Positions 11,850-26,857 of a stretch of 64,000 nucleotides of DNA are shown one piece after another. This DNA is from Phycomyces nitens. Its lineage: Eukaryota; Mucoromycota; Mucoromycetes; Mucorales; Phycomycetaceae. Location: assembly GCA_022702545.1 (NCBI GenBank), contig JAHRBC010000004.1, positions 4,308,001 through 4,372,000 on the forward strand, in the 5' to 3' direction. Position numbers and translations under genes: made by a program. Below the pieces are notes generated by a model that worked only from the letters and a program-made list of their open reading frames with translations, was not told the origin of the DNA and searched no databases. Every line of letters starts with the position of its first letter. Within the stretch, counting starts at the first letter, position 1.

Positions 11850-12060
11850 ATGGAATTTATTACGGCAAGTTTATTTATCAATATAATGCTTCTTGTCAAA
11901 CGTCAAACCTAGCTGAGGATTGGAAGTGTTACGGTATCCCAGTAATGGTGTGTTCACCAAATAGCCCAGATCTCAACCCTATTGAGAAATCGTGGGCTTA
12001 TCTTGGATGCATGGTAATTACAAGAGCACCATCTCTAATAAATACTAGAGAGATGTATTA
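11850..12060 (+). pseudogene. Tc1/mariner transposase fragment (right-arm copy)
   Basis: The plus-strand frame reads KFIYQYNASCQTSNLAEDW, then a short hydrophobic strand and SPNSPDLNPIEKSWAYLG. This is the typical region around the last two catalytic residues of Tc1/mariner (DDE_3) transposases. The rest of the gene is absent, and the expected Asp of the Q-D-N-A motif is Tyr or Asn here. A dead relic, mirrored at 1118-1328. Confidence 0.78.
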
Positions 12061-12339
12061 TATAAGCTATAAATAATAATAAAAAACTGCTTATTAAAGT
12101 ATGTGAAAGGTATTCCAGGACAATGCCAAATCGTACAGACAAAATGAAAAAGGCAAGTGTTGGCACACAATACAAAGTTTCTTTATTATACATTCTTTTA
12201 TTGTTGACTGCTCTATGTTATTAATCGTGTACTTTCGGACAGTGTCTGTTAAACAAAAGGGGGTATAATACGACGAGAGAGCCAAAGAAGTTCTTTTTTT
12301 ATTTGGCGGATATTGAATTGACTGATTACCATGGGAAGG

Positions 12340-13660
12340 AATCTGTATATGCCTTGAATGCCATGCTAAAGCAAATAGGATATACTCACCTTTTGAGGGG
12401 TATTGGATTCATTATTTGTTTAAAACCTTTAAATTGGGGTGCCAAGTAGAACAAATACTCGGTGTCTTGTATTAATCAATGAAAATATGAACCTTTTATT
12501 TGTATCCATATTCTTTATACTGGTACCACAAATTGGCTCACTATACTTTTTTGTGATACCAGATCATTTGTCTATAATAAGGAGGATAATGAGTAGAAAT
12601 ATTCTTTGCAGCGTGGTTGATAGTCTGTATTTGATCAATATATGCTACAGGCTATAACTTTCTGGACAATAGTACTTGTATACTGAAGTAGTTCCTACAA
12701 TATATTGTGTTGATATAATAGCTATTTAAGGCTTTATCGACTGTGATGTGCCTATTCATATAGTAAAAAATAGTCTATATGTACTATAGATTACATTAAA
12801 AGCAAGTCTACACATTAGAATGACTTGAGAATTTGATGTTTACTATAGTATTGGATAGTTTTGTTCTTTCTTGCATTTTTGGTCTCGAGTATATAGTAGT
12901 TCATAGAAAGACTGCGAGTATTTCTTGTGCATACAATGCAAAAGATCCTTTTTACTATTCAATAATGACCCTCGACTCAACAACTTCATCTTCCTACATT
13001 TGCATACTTAATTCTCCTACCTCTAGTGCAGTGTTACCAGTGCTTCCCAACATTATAAATTTTCATTTTGAATTTTATAATACCAAACATGATTATATAT
13101 TGAGCAGGACAGTGGATACCGACAAGGCATTCTTTTCTATTCAATCTTTTAATGGCTCGTTGCTCCAATATCCTGCGTATAAAGCTGGTAAAGAATATTC
13201 ATGTAAATCTTGATACCAGAAACTTTGCTGATACTTTGATTATCTATCAAGGGGCTAAACAAGCTTTAAAAGCTTTCTTTATCCTTCGTATCTAATCATC
13301 TCATTTGGTGCATTTCATTATCTTTTGTTAATAAAACATTATTTATGACATAATATACAGAGTTTAAACTGGTGCATTTATTGTACCTGTTGCATGAATA
13401 AAATGGGATCATTAATGGTTTTTTTTTAAAAAAAGTTTTTTTTTATTAATTAGTATTCCGCTAAAAATACAGCTTAATTATTGGCCAGTTTCTTTTATAG
13501 ACTAAATTCGTATATTCACCCTATCATTGGAATTATTGCTTTGGTTTGAAGCTCAAACTTTTTACTACGCATTACAGTCATGGAAAATTAGGATACTCTA
13601 TAAATACAGAGGAATATCAAACTGAGACAATATCTCTTTAAACAATACACTTGATCTATA
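12340..13660. other. Region between the inverted duplication and the SDR gene
   Basis: AT-rich DNA with two small open frames. 12487-12657 (+) starts with ATG and encodes 56 residues with a hydrophobic start (MNLLFVSIFFILVPQ); the other frame is listed separately at 12836. No splice connection between them is compelling. AATAAA-type signals lie near 13330 and 13395. Confidence 0.5.
12836..13213 (+). CDS. Hypothetical protein, 125 aa
   Basis: An uninterrupted ATG-initiated frame of 125 codons in AT-rich DNA, which is long for chance. The N-terminus is hydrophobic (MFTIVLDSFVLSCIFGLEYI), consistent with a signal anchor or weak signal peptide. The rest is Ser/Thr-rich with several Cys and no recognised domain. 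AATAAA-like signals follow about 120 bp after the stop. It lies 0.5 kb right of the inverted duplication. It could be a secreted protein, the end of a longer spliced gene, or a spurious ORF. Confidence 0.4.
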   Translation: MFTIVLDSFVLSCIFGLEYIVVHRKTASISCAYNAKDPFYYSIMTLDSTTSSSYICILNSPTSSAVLPVLPNIINFHFEFYNTKHDYILSRTVDTDKAFFSIQSFNGSLLQYPAYKAGKEYSCKS

Positions 13661-14491
13661 ATGTCTAAAGCTTTTATTGTCACTGGTACTTCTCGCGGTC
13701 TTGGCCTTGAATTTGTAAAGCAGTTGGCGTCAAAGGGCCATACCGTATTTGCCTGTGCTCGTAATCCCGAAAAATCTAGTGGACTACAAGCTCTTGCCAG
13801 CAATAATGTTCACCTTATTACACTCGACACAATTAATACAGATTCCATCGATGCATGTATTCAATAGCAAGCACTAGTTGTGAAATTGGGCTATAAACTC
13901 ATTCGATATTTGCATTATATAGGCTGCAGTACAAAGCATTACCAAACTTTCTCCCAACGGAATCGATGTCCTTATCAACAATTCAGGTATTGGTTCTGAT
14001 ATGAACGACACCGTCGAGACTGCGTAGGTTTACTTTCCAGACAACATACATAGATAAATAACTAAACCCATACCCTCAATTCAAGCTCTGCCGAGAGCTA
14101 CATGACTGTATTCCAGACAAACGTAGTAGGAACATCCAATGTCACCGAAGCATTTTTACCTTTATTGCGCAAGGGAAATGGTCGTCGCATCATCAACATA
14201 TCCTCATTGATGGGTTCAATTGAGTCCACGAAAACAGCAATGGCTCCTCCCTACTGTGTATCCAAGGCTGGAGAGAACATGCTTACAAAATTATTCTCTC
14301 TTCATTTGAAAGATGAAAACTTTGTCGTCGTTTCAGTTCATCCTGGGTGGGTTCAGACTGATATGGGTGGACCCCAGGCTCCAGTTACTCCATCGCAATC
14401 GATCAAGGGCATCCTCGAACAAGTCGAGAAACTCACACTCAAAGACAATGGTACTTATGTTTCCTTTGAAGGAAACACTTTGCCTTGGTAA
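13661..14491 (+). CDS. Short-chain dehydrogenase/reductase (C-factor/carbonyl reductase-like)
   Basis: NAD(P)-dependent SDR with three exons: 13661-13856, 13930-14023 and 14086-14491, giving 231 aa. Junctions were chosen because they restore the family frame. The first acceptor is the second of two AGs (GCTGCAG), giving DALQSITKL. Visible motifs are the Rossmann glycine motif TGTSRGLG (8-15), the NNSG strand (82-85), the active-site Ser near 136-137, Tyr153-x3-Lys157 (YCVSK), and the HPGWVQTDMGG loop after the active site. The length is typical of compact cytosolic SDRs. There is no signal peptide or transmembrane segment. The substrate cannot be predicted. It is convergent with the poly(A)-binding protein gene, whose stop is 126 bp away. 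Confidence 0.9.
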
Positions 14492-14616
14492 AGTAAAGAT
14501 AATTGTGTTTTAAATAAACTTGATTAGATAGTAAATATGGTACTTTTTTTAATTTCCTTGTTTCCAATGTACAAGCTCATATAAATATTTTTAAATATTA
14601 TTGGTTTTGTGTGTGT

Positions 14617-16718
<2,102 letters not shown>

Positions 16719-16835
16719 TCAAGGCAATCACTTTACGCACAAAGTTTTTGTTAAATTGCATAGTCGTGACTGGCATTTACAAGGAGAGAAAATGATGTCT
16801 TTAATGAACTGATTAATTGTAATGAACTATTAAGT

Positions 16836-18767
<1,932 letters not shown>

Positions 18768-19350
18768 TGTATGATGATTACAGTTGTCTGGCTGCTGTTG
18801 CTCTTTTTTTGTCTGCAAAAATGCGGATTAATGGGACTGTCTACTCACAAAGACTGTCACAAGAATCCCGTTATTCGGTTCTGGTGACGCATTTTTCAGG
18901 ACCTGTGTTTAATCAATAGACATTTCTCGTAAACGACACTATTGATTGACACGATCTATACAAAGTACTTTTACAAGAGTATAATACAATATGTTTTGTA
19001 CAGTGTTATTTAGTATAAATTAACACATATTCGATTGGATATATATATATATATTATTTTGAACTGCTACGGACCAGATGGTATTACTCAATGCCGGACC
19101 ATGCATATTCGTGAGTCCGGTAAAATATATTGAAGTAGACGTTTTTATTTAAAAAAAAAACGTGTTGGAATCATTAGCCGAAATATACCTCCAAGGTTTT
19201 GAAGCCTTTTGTAGCCAGCATGTCAAATCAAGTGCAAAGAGTAAATTCTAGCAGCAGGAATAGTGGACTAAGCAAATAATAAGTCTATTTTTCAAGCCTT
19301 GGTTTTACTCTGGCTGCCCCTATTGAAAACTGCTGAAAAGATCAAATAAG
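18768..19350. promoter_or_regulatory. Upstream region of RIO2 and AT-rich intergenic DNA
   Basis: No gene seen. A short stem, CCGGAC...GTCCGG, lies near 19103-19122, in a stretch with three Cs-and-Gs-rich repeats of the word CGGACC. A TA run sits at about 19040-19054. The RIO2 promoter must lie at the left end, but no convincing TATA was identified. Confidence 0.4.
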
Positions 19351-19351
19351 A

Positions 19352-19771
19352 TTAAATTCCATTTTGGGATAATTTATACCGGAGTGTATATTTGGGAAAG
19401 CTGTCCAATGATAAGATTTTTGTCTGTGCGCCATATGAATCAAATAATCCTGAACTTCCAGATCTTCCCCCATTATTAAGTTGTTTTCCACGACACCATA
19501 TTAAACATTCTACTGACATTTGGATAGTAAAAGGATCATTAGATAGCTGTATAGTCCAAAGAGCATATTCGAATTTATTAATATACCAAAGTTTCTGTAG
19601 TTCAAGAGCTCTCCTTGGAGCTGGCAGGCAGTGCACTACTCCAATTATCGGAATTGTATCTTTTGAATGATATGTTGTACCTGGCGGCTCTAATGCTTTT
19701 GACGAGAAAAAAAAAGACCATTGTTTTAAAATAGTTTTTGTGTTGGATGGAATCCAAGAACAAAAGCGCAA
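19352..19771 (-). other. Unusually long open frame of unknown origin
   Basis: About 139 codons are open on the minus strand without an ATG at the 5' end. The antisense frame at 19392-19670 is also open. Composition is protein-like (Trp, Cys, Pro present), but no domain was recognised. It may be an internal piece of a decayed mobile element or an exon of an unrecognised gene. Flanking sequence gives no obvious splice partners. Confidence 0.3.
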
Positions 19772-19891
19772 CTAGAAAAAAAAAGATACTGTCCCACCAG
19801 CGTTTCCATTGCTTTCTGATTTACCCAAAAGTATAATATTAGAGATGCCTATGACAGTGTAGGCTGAGGCTAAAGGCTGATGAGCTATATC

Positions 19892-19922
<31 letters not shown>
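19892..19922. repeat. (TAT)n trinucleotide microsatellite
   Basis: About ten ATT/TAT repeats. A second, TA-type run lies at about 20132-20148. Confidence 0.9.
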
Positions 19923-20159
19923 TGTTTACCCGATATTCTGGTTATGTTCACATTACTCCTTTATTGGGGTAAAAAGGCCAACCAAAATTCCTGCTTTTTT
20001 ATTCTATTTTCCATGTCATTAATAAATAACCAGTATATGGTTACAGTAAAATAAAAGTAAAGGCTTTGAGGGTGTGTCTAAGCACCATCTAAACGGTCTA
20101 TAATCATGAAAAGCAGTATATGTGTATATATGTATATATATATATATATTAAGAACGAT

Positions 20160-22100
20160 TGAGAAACAACGTGAACCGTGCGCAGATGTATCCCTTCAAA
20201 AACCACTAGAAGCTATTGTGAAAACTGTGAATGGATTTAGGTATTATTGAACCAGAGGCTGATGAATCTTATTCGAGGTGAATTGGATATGCTTACATAT
20301 TATTTTAGGTCTAATATGTCCATGATATTTACTAGTATTGCAGACAATTTGTTCCAGAGCAAGCTGAGAATTAGATGTGAAGTATACGGAGTATTTAGAG
20401 CGGGATTAGTGTGCCATGTAAGTTACCACCAAACGGAGTAAAGGAGTTCTTGTGCGGCTTAATGAAGCCGACACATTCAATGTGCACTTGCAAGAATGCT
20501 TCTATTTGAGTGTTACAATGATAGAGTAAAGGGCATTGTCCTGATACGTGCAAGTAGTTTTCAACTTTTTTTTCTGGATCAGGTACCAATAGAAAATGAC
20601 AAGGTACTTTTTTAAAACCAATAGGTACCATTAAATTGTTTGAATTGCGGATGCGGAGGAACAGAATGATAGGATCAATGCTATTTAGGATTTTGGCAAG
20701 ATTTATAGAAAATATAGGTAAGCAAGTTCTTGATGCTATCTTTACCGATATTTAAAAGTAATGTGGAACAATAGACACAAGTCGAAGCCTGTTACTTAGA
20801 GAGTCCTATGAACGTTAGTTGGCGATATGAATCATGCTTTTGATAAAATTTCCGTATTTTGTTGATAAGCTCAGTTGCTACAAGTGTAATTTACGGTTTT
20901 AAAAACGACACAAGCGCTTGTTATCTGGATCAAGTACGATAGCAGTAGTAGACCTCAGATATATTTACAAAAAGACCCTATTTATGCCCCAAATGATATG
21001 CTCCAGCATGAATCTTTTAAGAGCGATCTGGTTATGCTGCCTAGTCTGGAGGACAATATACTACGGCACACTTGAGTACAGCACTAGACTGATTGGGATG
21101 ATCTGGTTCCTTGATCCGTTTTCCATGTCTAATTCTGGTAGTTTGTGATCCGTCGTGCAAGACACTTTAGAGTTTGACCTGTTTCACGGTTCGTTGAGAA
21201 TCAATAAGAGATTGAGGTTCCATGGCAGAATGGTTGACAATTGTCATGATTGCCATATTGACATATCAGCAGATATTATCAATATGCATTTATCCAATAG
21301 CCAATATATGCCTCAAGAAGAGCTTTTGTGCACTAAAGACAACCCTTGTCAAGCATACAATAGACAAATAGTTTTATTGGACTAGGGAGATTCTGTATGC
21401 CCAAATCTCTACAAGTTAGCTCTCTGTATGCTTGTCGTGGGTGCCAACATTATTGTAATAAACACCCAACAATTTACACTAAAGAGAAAATGACCACTGC
21501 CGGTCTCACCAAGTGTCTGCTGGAAGAAGTCTTCTATCCCCGTGATGGCCTAAACAAAGTTTGAAAGTGGAATAGTTAAATACGATAAGGTGTTTGTAGA
21601 TGTAGTCTGAGGGGAAACCCTATTTTCTTCTGATGATATCCAGGGAAAATGTCTCCAAGGTAGTCATACTGATGATGGTTTATAAGTTGACATTGACGCC
21701 ATCTGTTATCACTTTTATTGATAGAATTGGGTAGCTCAATACAACGGGCAAAAGAAGAAGAAAAAAGATACTAGAGAATATAATATGGATATCAAGAACT
21801 TTATAGGAATCTTTGTCCCAATAAAGAATCTATGGTAATACTTCTAGAGTCTCAGGCAACTAAAAACATTGGCAAAGAATCCCACAAAGCTCTCTATTTA
21901 GTTCTGCTGATCATTTTATCTTTACTAATTTCAGATGCATATGTAGGACAGCTGAAAATTGAAATCTTTATCATTTGAGGAACAATAAAATAGCTTTACT
22001 CAAGAGCACATTTAGCTGATATTTCTCCAAGTAATATCTGAGACTTTAGCAATAAAATTAATCTTGCCAAGCAAAAGCAAAAGAAAGTTTTTTTTTGGGA
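20160..22100. pseudogene. Decayed, unrecognised coding remnant upstream of OPT1
   Basis: Several short plus-strand frames look protein-like but are interrupted. They include DLVMLPSLEDNILRHT near 21020-21070, a 76-codon open stretch at 21155-21385, and an ATG-initiated 55-codon frame at about 21397-21564 with the Cys/His cluster YACRGCQHYC followed by TIYTKEKMTTAGLTKCLLEE. This suggests one or more degenerate genes or transposons on the plus strand. No family can be named with confidence. The last 300 bp are AT-rich without features. Confidence 0.35.
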
Positions 22101-22145
22101 TTTGCGTCTCTTTATAACAGCTATTCTGCCCATTTTCTTTTCTAT

Positions 22146-22244
22146 TATTTAGAGTACGCTTGTGTAGCAAAGAACGTGTTCCTACTGACTGTGCTCTAGT
22201 TTGAATATACCTATCACCACCGCTTGGTTAAACAAAAAGATAAG
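22146..22244 (+). promoter_or_regulatory. OPT1 upstream module with GATA-type sites
   Basis: Contains TTATTTAGAGTACGCTTGTG, GACTGTG, CTATCACC (TGATAG on the other strand), CTTGGTTAAACAAA and AGATAAG. Equivalent modules precede the other three OPT genes at a similar distance (about 200 bp) from the ATG. TGATAG and AGATAA fit the HGATAR consensus of fungal GATA factors such as AreA/Gln3-type nitrogen regulators. A TATA-like TGTATAAAAA follows at about 22275. Confidence 0.6.
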
Positions 22245-22421
22245 TATACATATTAATTTCACAAAAAATCCTTTTGTATAAAAACTATTTTCTACTATTA
22301 ACTTTTTATTTTTCCTTTGATGATTTTTACCTTTCTTTAAATATCTATTTTCTTTTGTATTGATAACAGCCTAGTTTTCCCAGATTTTTTTTTGTAAGCT
22401 TTATACAAAGCGGAGACGACC

Positions 22422-24784
22422 ATGGAAAAACGAGACGGAACAATTCGATCCTCCAGTTTTGAAGAAAGAGAAATATACTTTGACGATAAAGAAAACCTTG
22501 TCTTCACCAGTGAGATTCACAGAGACGTAAAGGAGACCGAGTATGAAAACGAAGATCTCGATCTCGAAATCGTAAATCAGATTGCAAGTACCGAAGATGA
22601 TCCAACAATGCAAGTTTTAACCGTCCGTTCAGTGCTGGCTGGTTGTGTAAGTACACAAACACATTGTCCATAGAATTAACCCTGATCATTAATCTTAATC
22701 ACATTTCATTTTAGCTGCTTGCATGTCTCGGCTCTTCTATCAATCAACTGATGCAGTTTAAACCCATCACTGTTGTTCTTTCAGACATGTTTATGCTGAT
22801 TACCGGCTACCTATTTTGCACTGGCTCAACTCGTCTATTCAAACCAGACACTCTTCTCAACCCCTGTCCTTTCAACATTAAAGAACATGCCTTGATGTAT
22901 TTTATTATTTCTTCCGCCAATACATCTGCCTATGGTACAAACATTCTCGGTGCCCAGCAACTTTACTATAATTCCTACCCATCTGCAGCTGGTGGAATCT
23001 TTTTGGTGCTGGCCACTCAATTGATTGGTTACGGTATTGCCGGTCAACTTCGTCCTTTCCTTGTCTACCCCTCTATAATGATCTGGCCACTCAGTCTTCC
23101 TACCATCTCTTTCCTCAAGACATTCAATACCCCGGGTAGTGATAATGAAGTTCTCATGAAGTTCTTCTTTTACGTTTTTGGTGGTATCTTTGTTTGGGAA
23201 ATCTTTCCTCAGTACATTTTCCCCGTTCTCGGTGGAATCTCAATTGTCTGCCTCGCCAAACGTGATAGTCCTTGGGTCCAAAAACTCTTTGGTGGAATCA
23301 GTGTCAACGAAGGTCTTGGTATTGGTTCAATAAGCTTTGACTGGGCCAGTTTGACAATGCTGTCTCCCCTTGTACTTCCTCTATATGTCCAGTTTAACCT
23401 TTACGGAGGAATAATAGTCGTATGGATTCTGGCTCCTCTTGTTTATTACTATAACTTGTGGGACGCGCAGAGCTTTGATTTTTTGGCAAATGGGCTGTAC
23501 CAATTAGACCCCGAGACTAAAATTGCCGTACCTTACCCTCAAGAACTTATCCTCGACGAGTACAACAACATCAACGAAACTGCGCTCGCAGAAATTGGCC
23601 GTCCTCACTTTAGCACGATGTATGCCGTTAGTTATATATTCCTCAACCTTGGAGTTACTGCTACGATCGCTCATGTTACCCTATTCTACGGCCCCGATAT
23701 TAAGAATGTTCTCCTTGGTCTCATTAGACGGAAAGGAAGCAAAGAACAGGATATTCATAATCGACTTATGTCTGCTTACAATGAAGTTCCAACCTGGTGG
23801 TACTATATTATCTTTTTTTGTGGTATTGGACTTAACATTGGCGTCGGTTATGCCAATAAGAGTCAGTTGCCATGGTGGGGTTTCTTACTTGCTATCGCGT
23901 TGGCTACCATCCTGTCACTTCCGTTGAACATGATTCAGGCTGTTACGGGTATAAGCTTTGGCCTCAATGTCGTTGCTGAGATGATTTGTGGCTTCATACT
24001 TCCCGGCAACCCAATCGCTAATATGTACTTCAAGACTCTTGGATACAATACTCTAAACCAAGCTGGAATTATGGCAAAGGATCTCAAGATTGGCCATTAC
24101 CTCAAGGTTCCTCCAAGACTTACTTTCTTGGCCCAATTTATTGGAACTGTTATTGGCTGTGTTTTCAATTATGTTGTCAACTATGTAAGTATCTTAATGA
24201 GTCTGCTAAATCTTGACTTGCTCCTAACAAAAATATTACAATAGGCCATTATCAATTCCAAGAGAGAACAGCTTCTGGAGTCCAATGGCAATATATGGAG
24301 TGGTACAGGAGTGCAAACCATGAATTCTGCTGGTATTACTTGGGGTGGCATTGGTCCTATGTTCATGTTTGGCCCTGGCACAGAATACTCCTTCTTCTTG
24401 TGGTCCTTTATTGCTGGATTTGGCCTTCCTATTCCTTTCTGGCTTCTTCACAAATTCTTTCCGAAAGTCGGCTTTAACTTGGTCAATATTCCAGCCATCC
24501 TTTATAGCATGGCAAATTTTCCGGGTATCAGTACTTCATGGATTACCTTTTCTTTTATTATTGTTCTTGTCAGTCAGCTTTATATCAAACGTTTCTACAG
24601 TAGATGGTATGTCAAGCACAACTACCTGATGTCTGCTGCTTTGGATTCCGGAACCTCTCTCATGGTATTCATATTGGCCATGTCTGTTTTCGGTGGCACT
24701 GATGGTATCGAACGACGCTTTCCTACCTGGGCTGGTAACCCTGATCTTGTTTATTTGGACTATTGCTGTGCTGACTGCAAATAA
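22422..24784 (+). CDS. Oligopeptide transporter, OPT family (OPT1)
   Basis: Proton-coupled plasma-membrane importer family for tetra- to hexapeptides and related ligands. Three exons: 22422-22646, 22715-24184 and 24245-24784, giving 744 aa. The N-terminal cytosolic tail carries the conserved DLEIVNQIASTEDDPT. Many hydrophobic segments follow. OPT signatures appear as NPCPFN (124-129; canonical NPG) and KVPPR (539-543; canonical KIPPR). The C-terminus ends DYCCADC. Odd point: the position of the ATG used in the three paralogues reads GCG here, and a new ATG in good context (ACCATGG) lies four codons downstream, so this protein lacks the usual METT-type start. It is more diverged than its paralogues around 23690-23780 (residues about 380-405). 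Confidence 0.95.
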
Positions 24785-26290
24785 TTTGTATTGATATTCA
24801 TATTCTTACTCTTATTTATTTACATTTCTTATTAAAGAAACGTACTACACGCTATTACATATTATATTTTTGATTTCTAGTATTCTAACTTATATTGGCT
24901 TTATTTTTGCTATAATTCTCGAGCAGGTTAACTTGGGTGGTAAATTAATAAAGTTATATTAACAATTAACAAATAACATATTCCAATCCTTGATTATGTG
25001 ATTCTTGAACAGTTATACAAAATTCCCACTTGTGTATAATAGGACCATACGGTAAGAATGACTAGACGTTATTCCACGCTTTTAATATAAGTATTAGCAA
25101 AATATCCGGTATACCATGCCAATATTCAGACTATTATTTCATTTTTCTTTGTAAAGGTAAATGAGACCAAAAATATACTGTAGGTTGTAAAAGAAGTATC
25201 TTTTTTTTTATTTGGTAAAACAAGGAAATTGATTAGAAACCAAAAGCTAAAGTAAAGTACGATATATATGAGAGAAAAATTGGTTGACTAGACTTTGAAC
25301 TCGCATATATGTTTATTGTGTATCAAAAAAAAAAAGAGTCAAAAGCATGTAGTATTGAGTTTTCTATAGTCCTGAAAATGGTTCGTGTAAAAATTGTCTT
25401 TATGACACTATTCTTGAGAAGACATCCAAAATATTTAATCCTGGGACTGGTACCCACCATTTATTTAATATGGCAGCAATATATAAGATGCTTCATACTT
25501 TTTAATTTAAAACTACAGATTGTACACAAAGAGGGTTGAGAAATATTCTGGAAAAGGCGATCAGGGTTTGATTAGGATGAAACTTTTCAGTGTAATATAG
25601 GACACCACATATCAGGTCTGTTGGGACAAGGAAATAAGAACCAAGAAGATTTCTATTTGGTCTCAAAAAGGGTGAATCTGCAATTCTGGACCAGTCAAGA
25701 AGGTCCGAAAATGACATATTAACAAGAGTATAAGACCTTTGGAAAGGCCTATAACTAGTTTAGAAACTTATGACAAACAAAGTTAAATTGATAGTCGTAG
25801 GTTTCTTGTGGTATACAAAAGTCGGGTAGTTTAACAATAAAAAACCATATGCCAAAAGATAGGGACCAGGGCTCCCTTTGAGCTGTCGAGGTCTAAAGAA
25901 GATTGTCGCCAAGGTAACGAGGTACATGACACACAATGGATAGCCATACACACAGGACTTAAATAGAGTTGTTATAAAATATTACCAAATGCAATATTAT
26001 ATTGATCCCTGGCTCTGTCACGACATGATGGGGACTCTAATTTTTTCTTACTTTAAAAGGAGACCATCTTCATACTTTTGGTACGCAATTATTTCAAGTA
26101 TTGGAATAGAAAATTAGATTGATACTACTCTTGTCTTGTTTTTAGTTTCCTGTTGGTATAAATACGAATAGACTATTCATCGAATAGAACTATCGAACCT
26201 TGTTAGCTTCTTTTTTAGCTTAATACATTACCAGGTTTATTTTATGTCTTTTCAAAGATCAGTTCTGTCTGAATTCTAAGCTATGCATTT
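24785..26290. other. AT-rich intergenic DNA downstream of OPT1
   Basis: No supported gene. Short open minus-strand stretches at 25502-25717 and 25760-25951 lack convincing starts. The first contains SYFLVPTDLICGVLYY, which resembles PYFPVPTNAIVSRSLY encoded on the minus strand near 28810-28850, so both may come from one decayed element family. Confidence 0.4.
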
Positions 26291-26298
26291 TTATATGG

Positions 26299-26540
26299 TG
26301 CATTCGGACTTAGATATCAACTTTTTTACGCACTTTTCAAAAGCCTAAGACTTTTGCAAAAATAAATATATCAAAAATCTGAGCCGCGCGTTAGAAAGCC
26401 ATAGTATTGATTAATGTATCCCACGGCTTCATTTTTAATTAAATGGCGTTAAAGAAAATCCTTAGTGTTTTAAAGATATGCTGGTAAGCGACAATTACAT
26501 AGCGGAGATCATAATTTTCATGAAATTGAAACAGGCTGAA
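26299..26540 (+). repeat. Structured repeat, copy 1
   Basis: First of three direct copies. Shared blocks are ATTCGGACTT, the small inverted repeat CAAAAGCCTAAGACTTTTG, AGCCGCG...CACGGCT about 40 bp apart, CTTAGTGTTTTAAAGAT, and (copies 1 and 3) TTACATAGCGGAGAT. Confidence 0.85.
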
Positions 26541-26669
26541 GGGCTATTGTCGGAAATTTAAAAAAATTATGAGGAAAAATGCAGGTCACGTGCTTGTGAC
26601 TTCGTATTTTTGTACCTGATCAACCGTGAGGTAGTCAAAAAAAGGTTAAATATGTATAAATTTTATATA

Positions 26670-26856
26670 ATACATTCGGACTTTTATATCAGCATTTTCA
26701 CGTACTTTTCAAAAGCCTAAGACTTTTGCAAAAATAAAGTTACAAAAAATCTGAGCCGCGCGTTAGATAGCCATTGTACTGTTTAATGTATCCCGCGGCT
26801 TTGTTTTCAATCAAAAAGCTTTAACAAAAAGTTTTAGTGTTTTAAAGATATGTGAA
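26670..26856 (+). repeat. Structured repeat, copy 2
   Basis: Same order of blocks as copy 1. The stem AGCCGCG/CGCGGCT is perfect here. The copy is truncated just after TTTTAAAGATATG and abuts copy 3. A 130 bp linker separates it from copy 1. Confidence 0.85.
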
Positions 26857-26857
26857 G

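Larger units (their letters stand above)
7023..12339 (-). repeat. Right arm of the inverted duplication
   Basis: Reverse complement of 839-6156. It contains the two 764 bp units in opposite orientation (about 8862-9628 and 9629-10390), a truncated third unit (about 8520-8861) and the Tc1 relic at 11850-12060. The sequence outside 12339 differs from that outside 839. That argues for a genuine two-sided duplication rather than a simple contig fold-back, although a read-level assembly artefact cannot be excluded from sequence alone. Confidence 0.93.

Noticed and set aside
13857..13929. Possible frameshift inactivating the SDR gene after the first exon
   Set aside because: Using the second AG (GCTGCAG) as acceptor restores the SDR frame (DALQSITKL), so a normal intron explains the stop.
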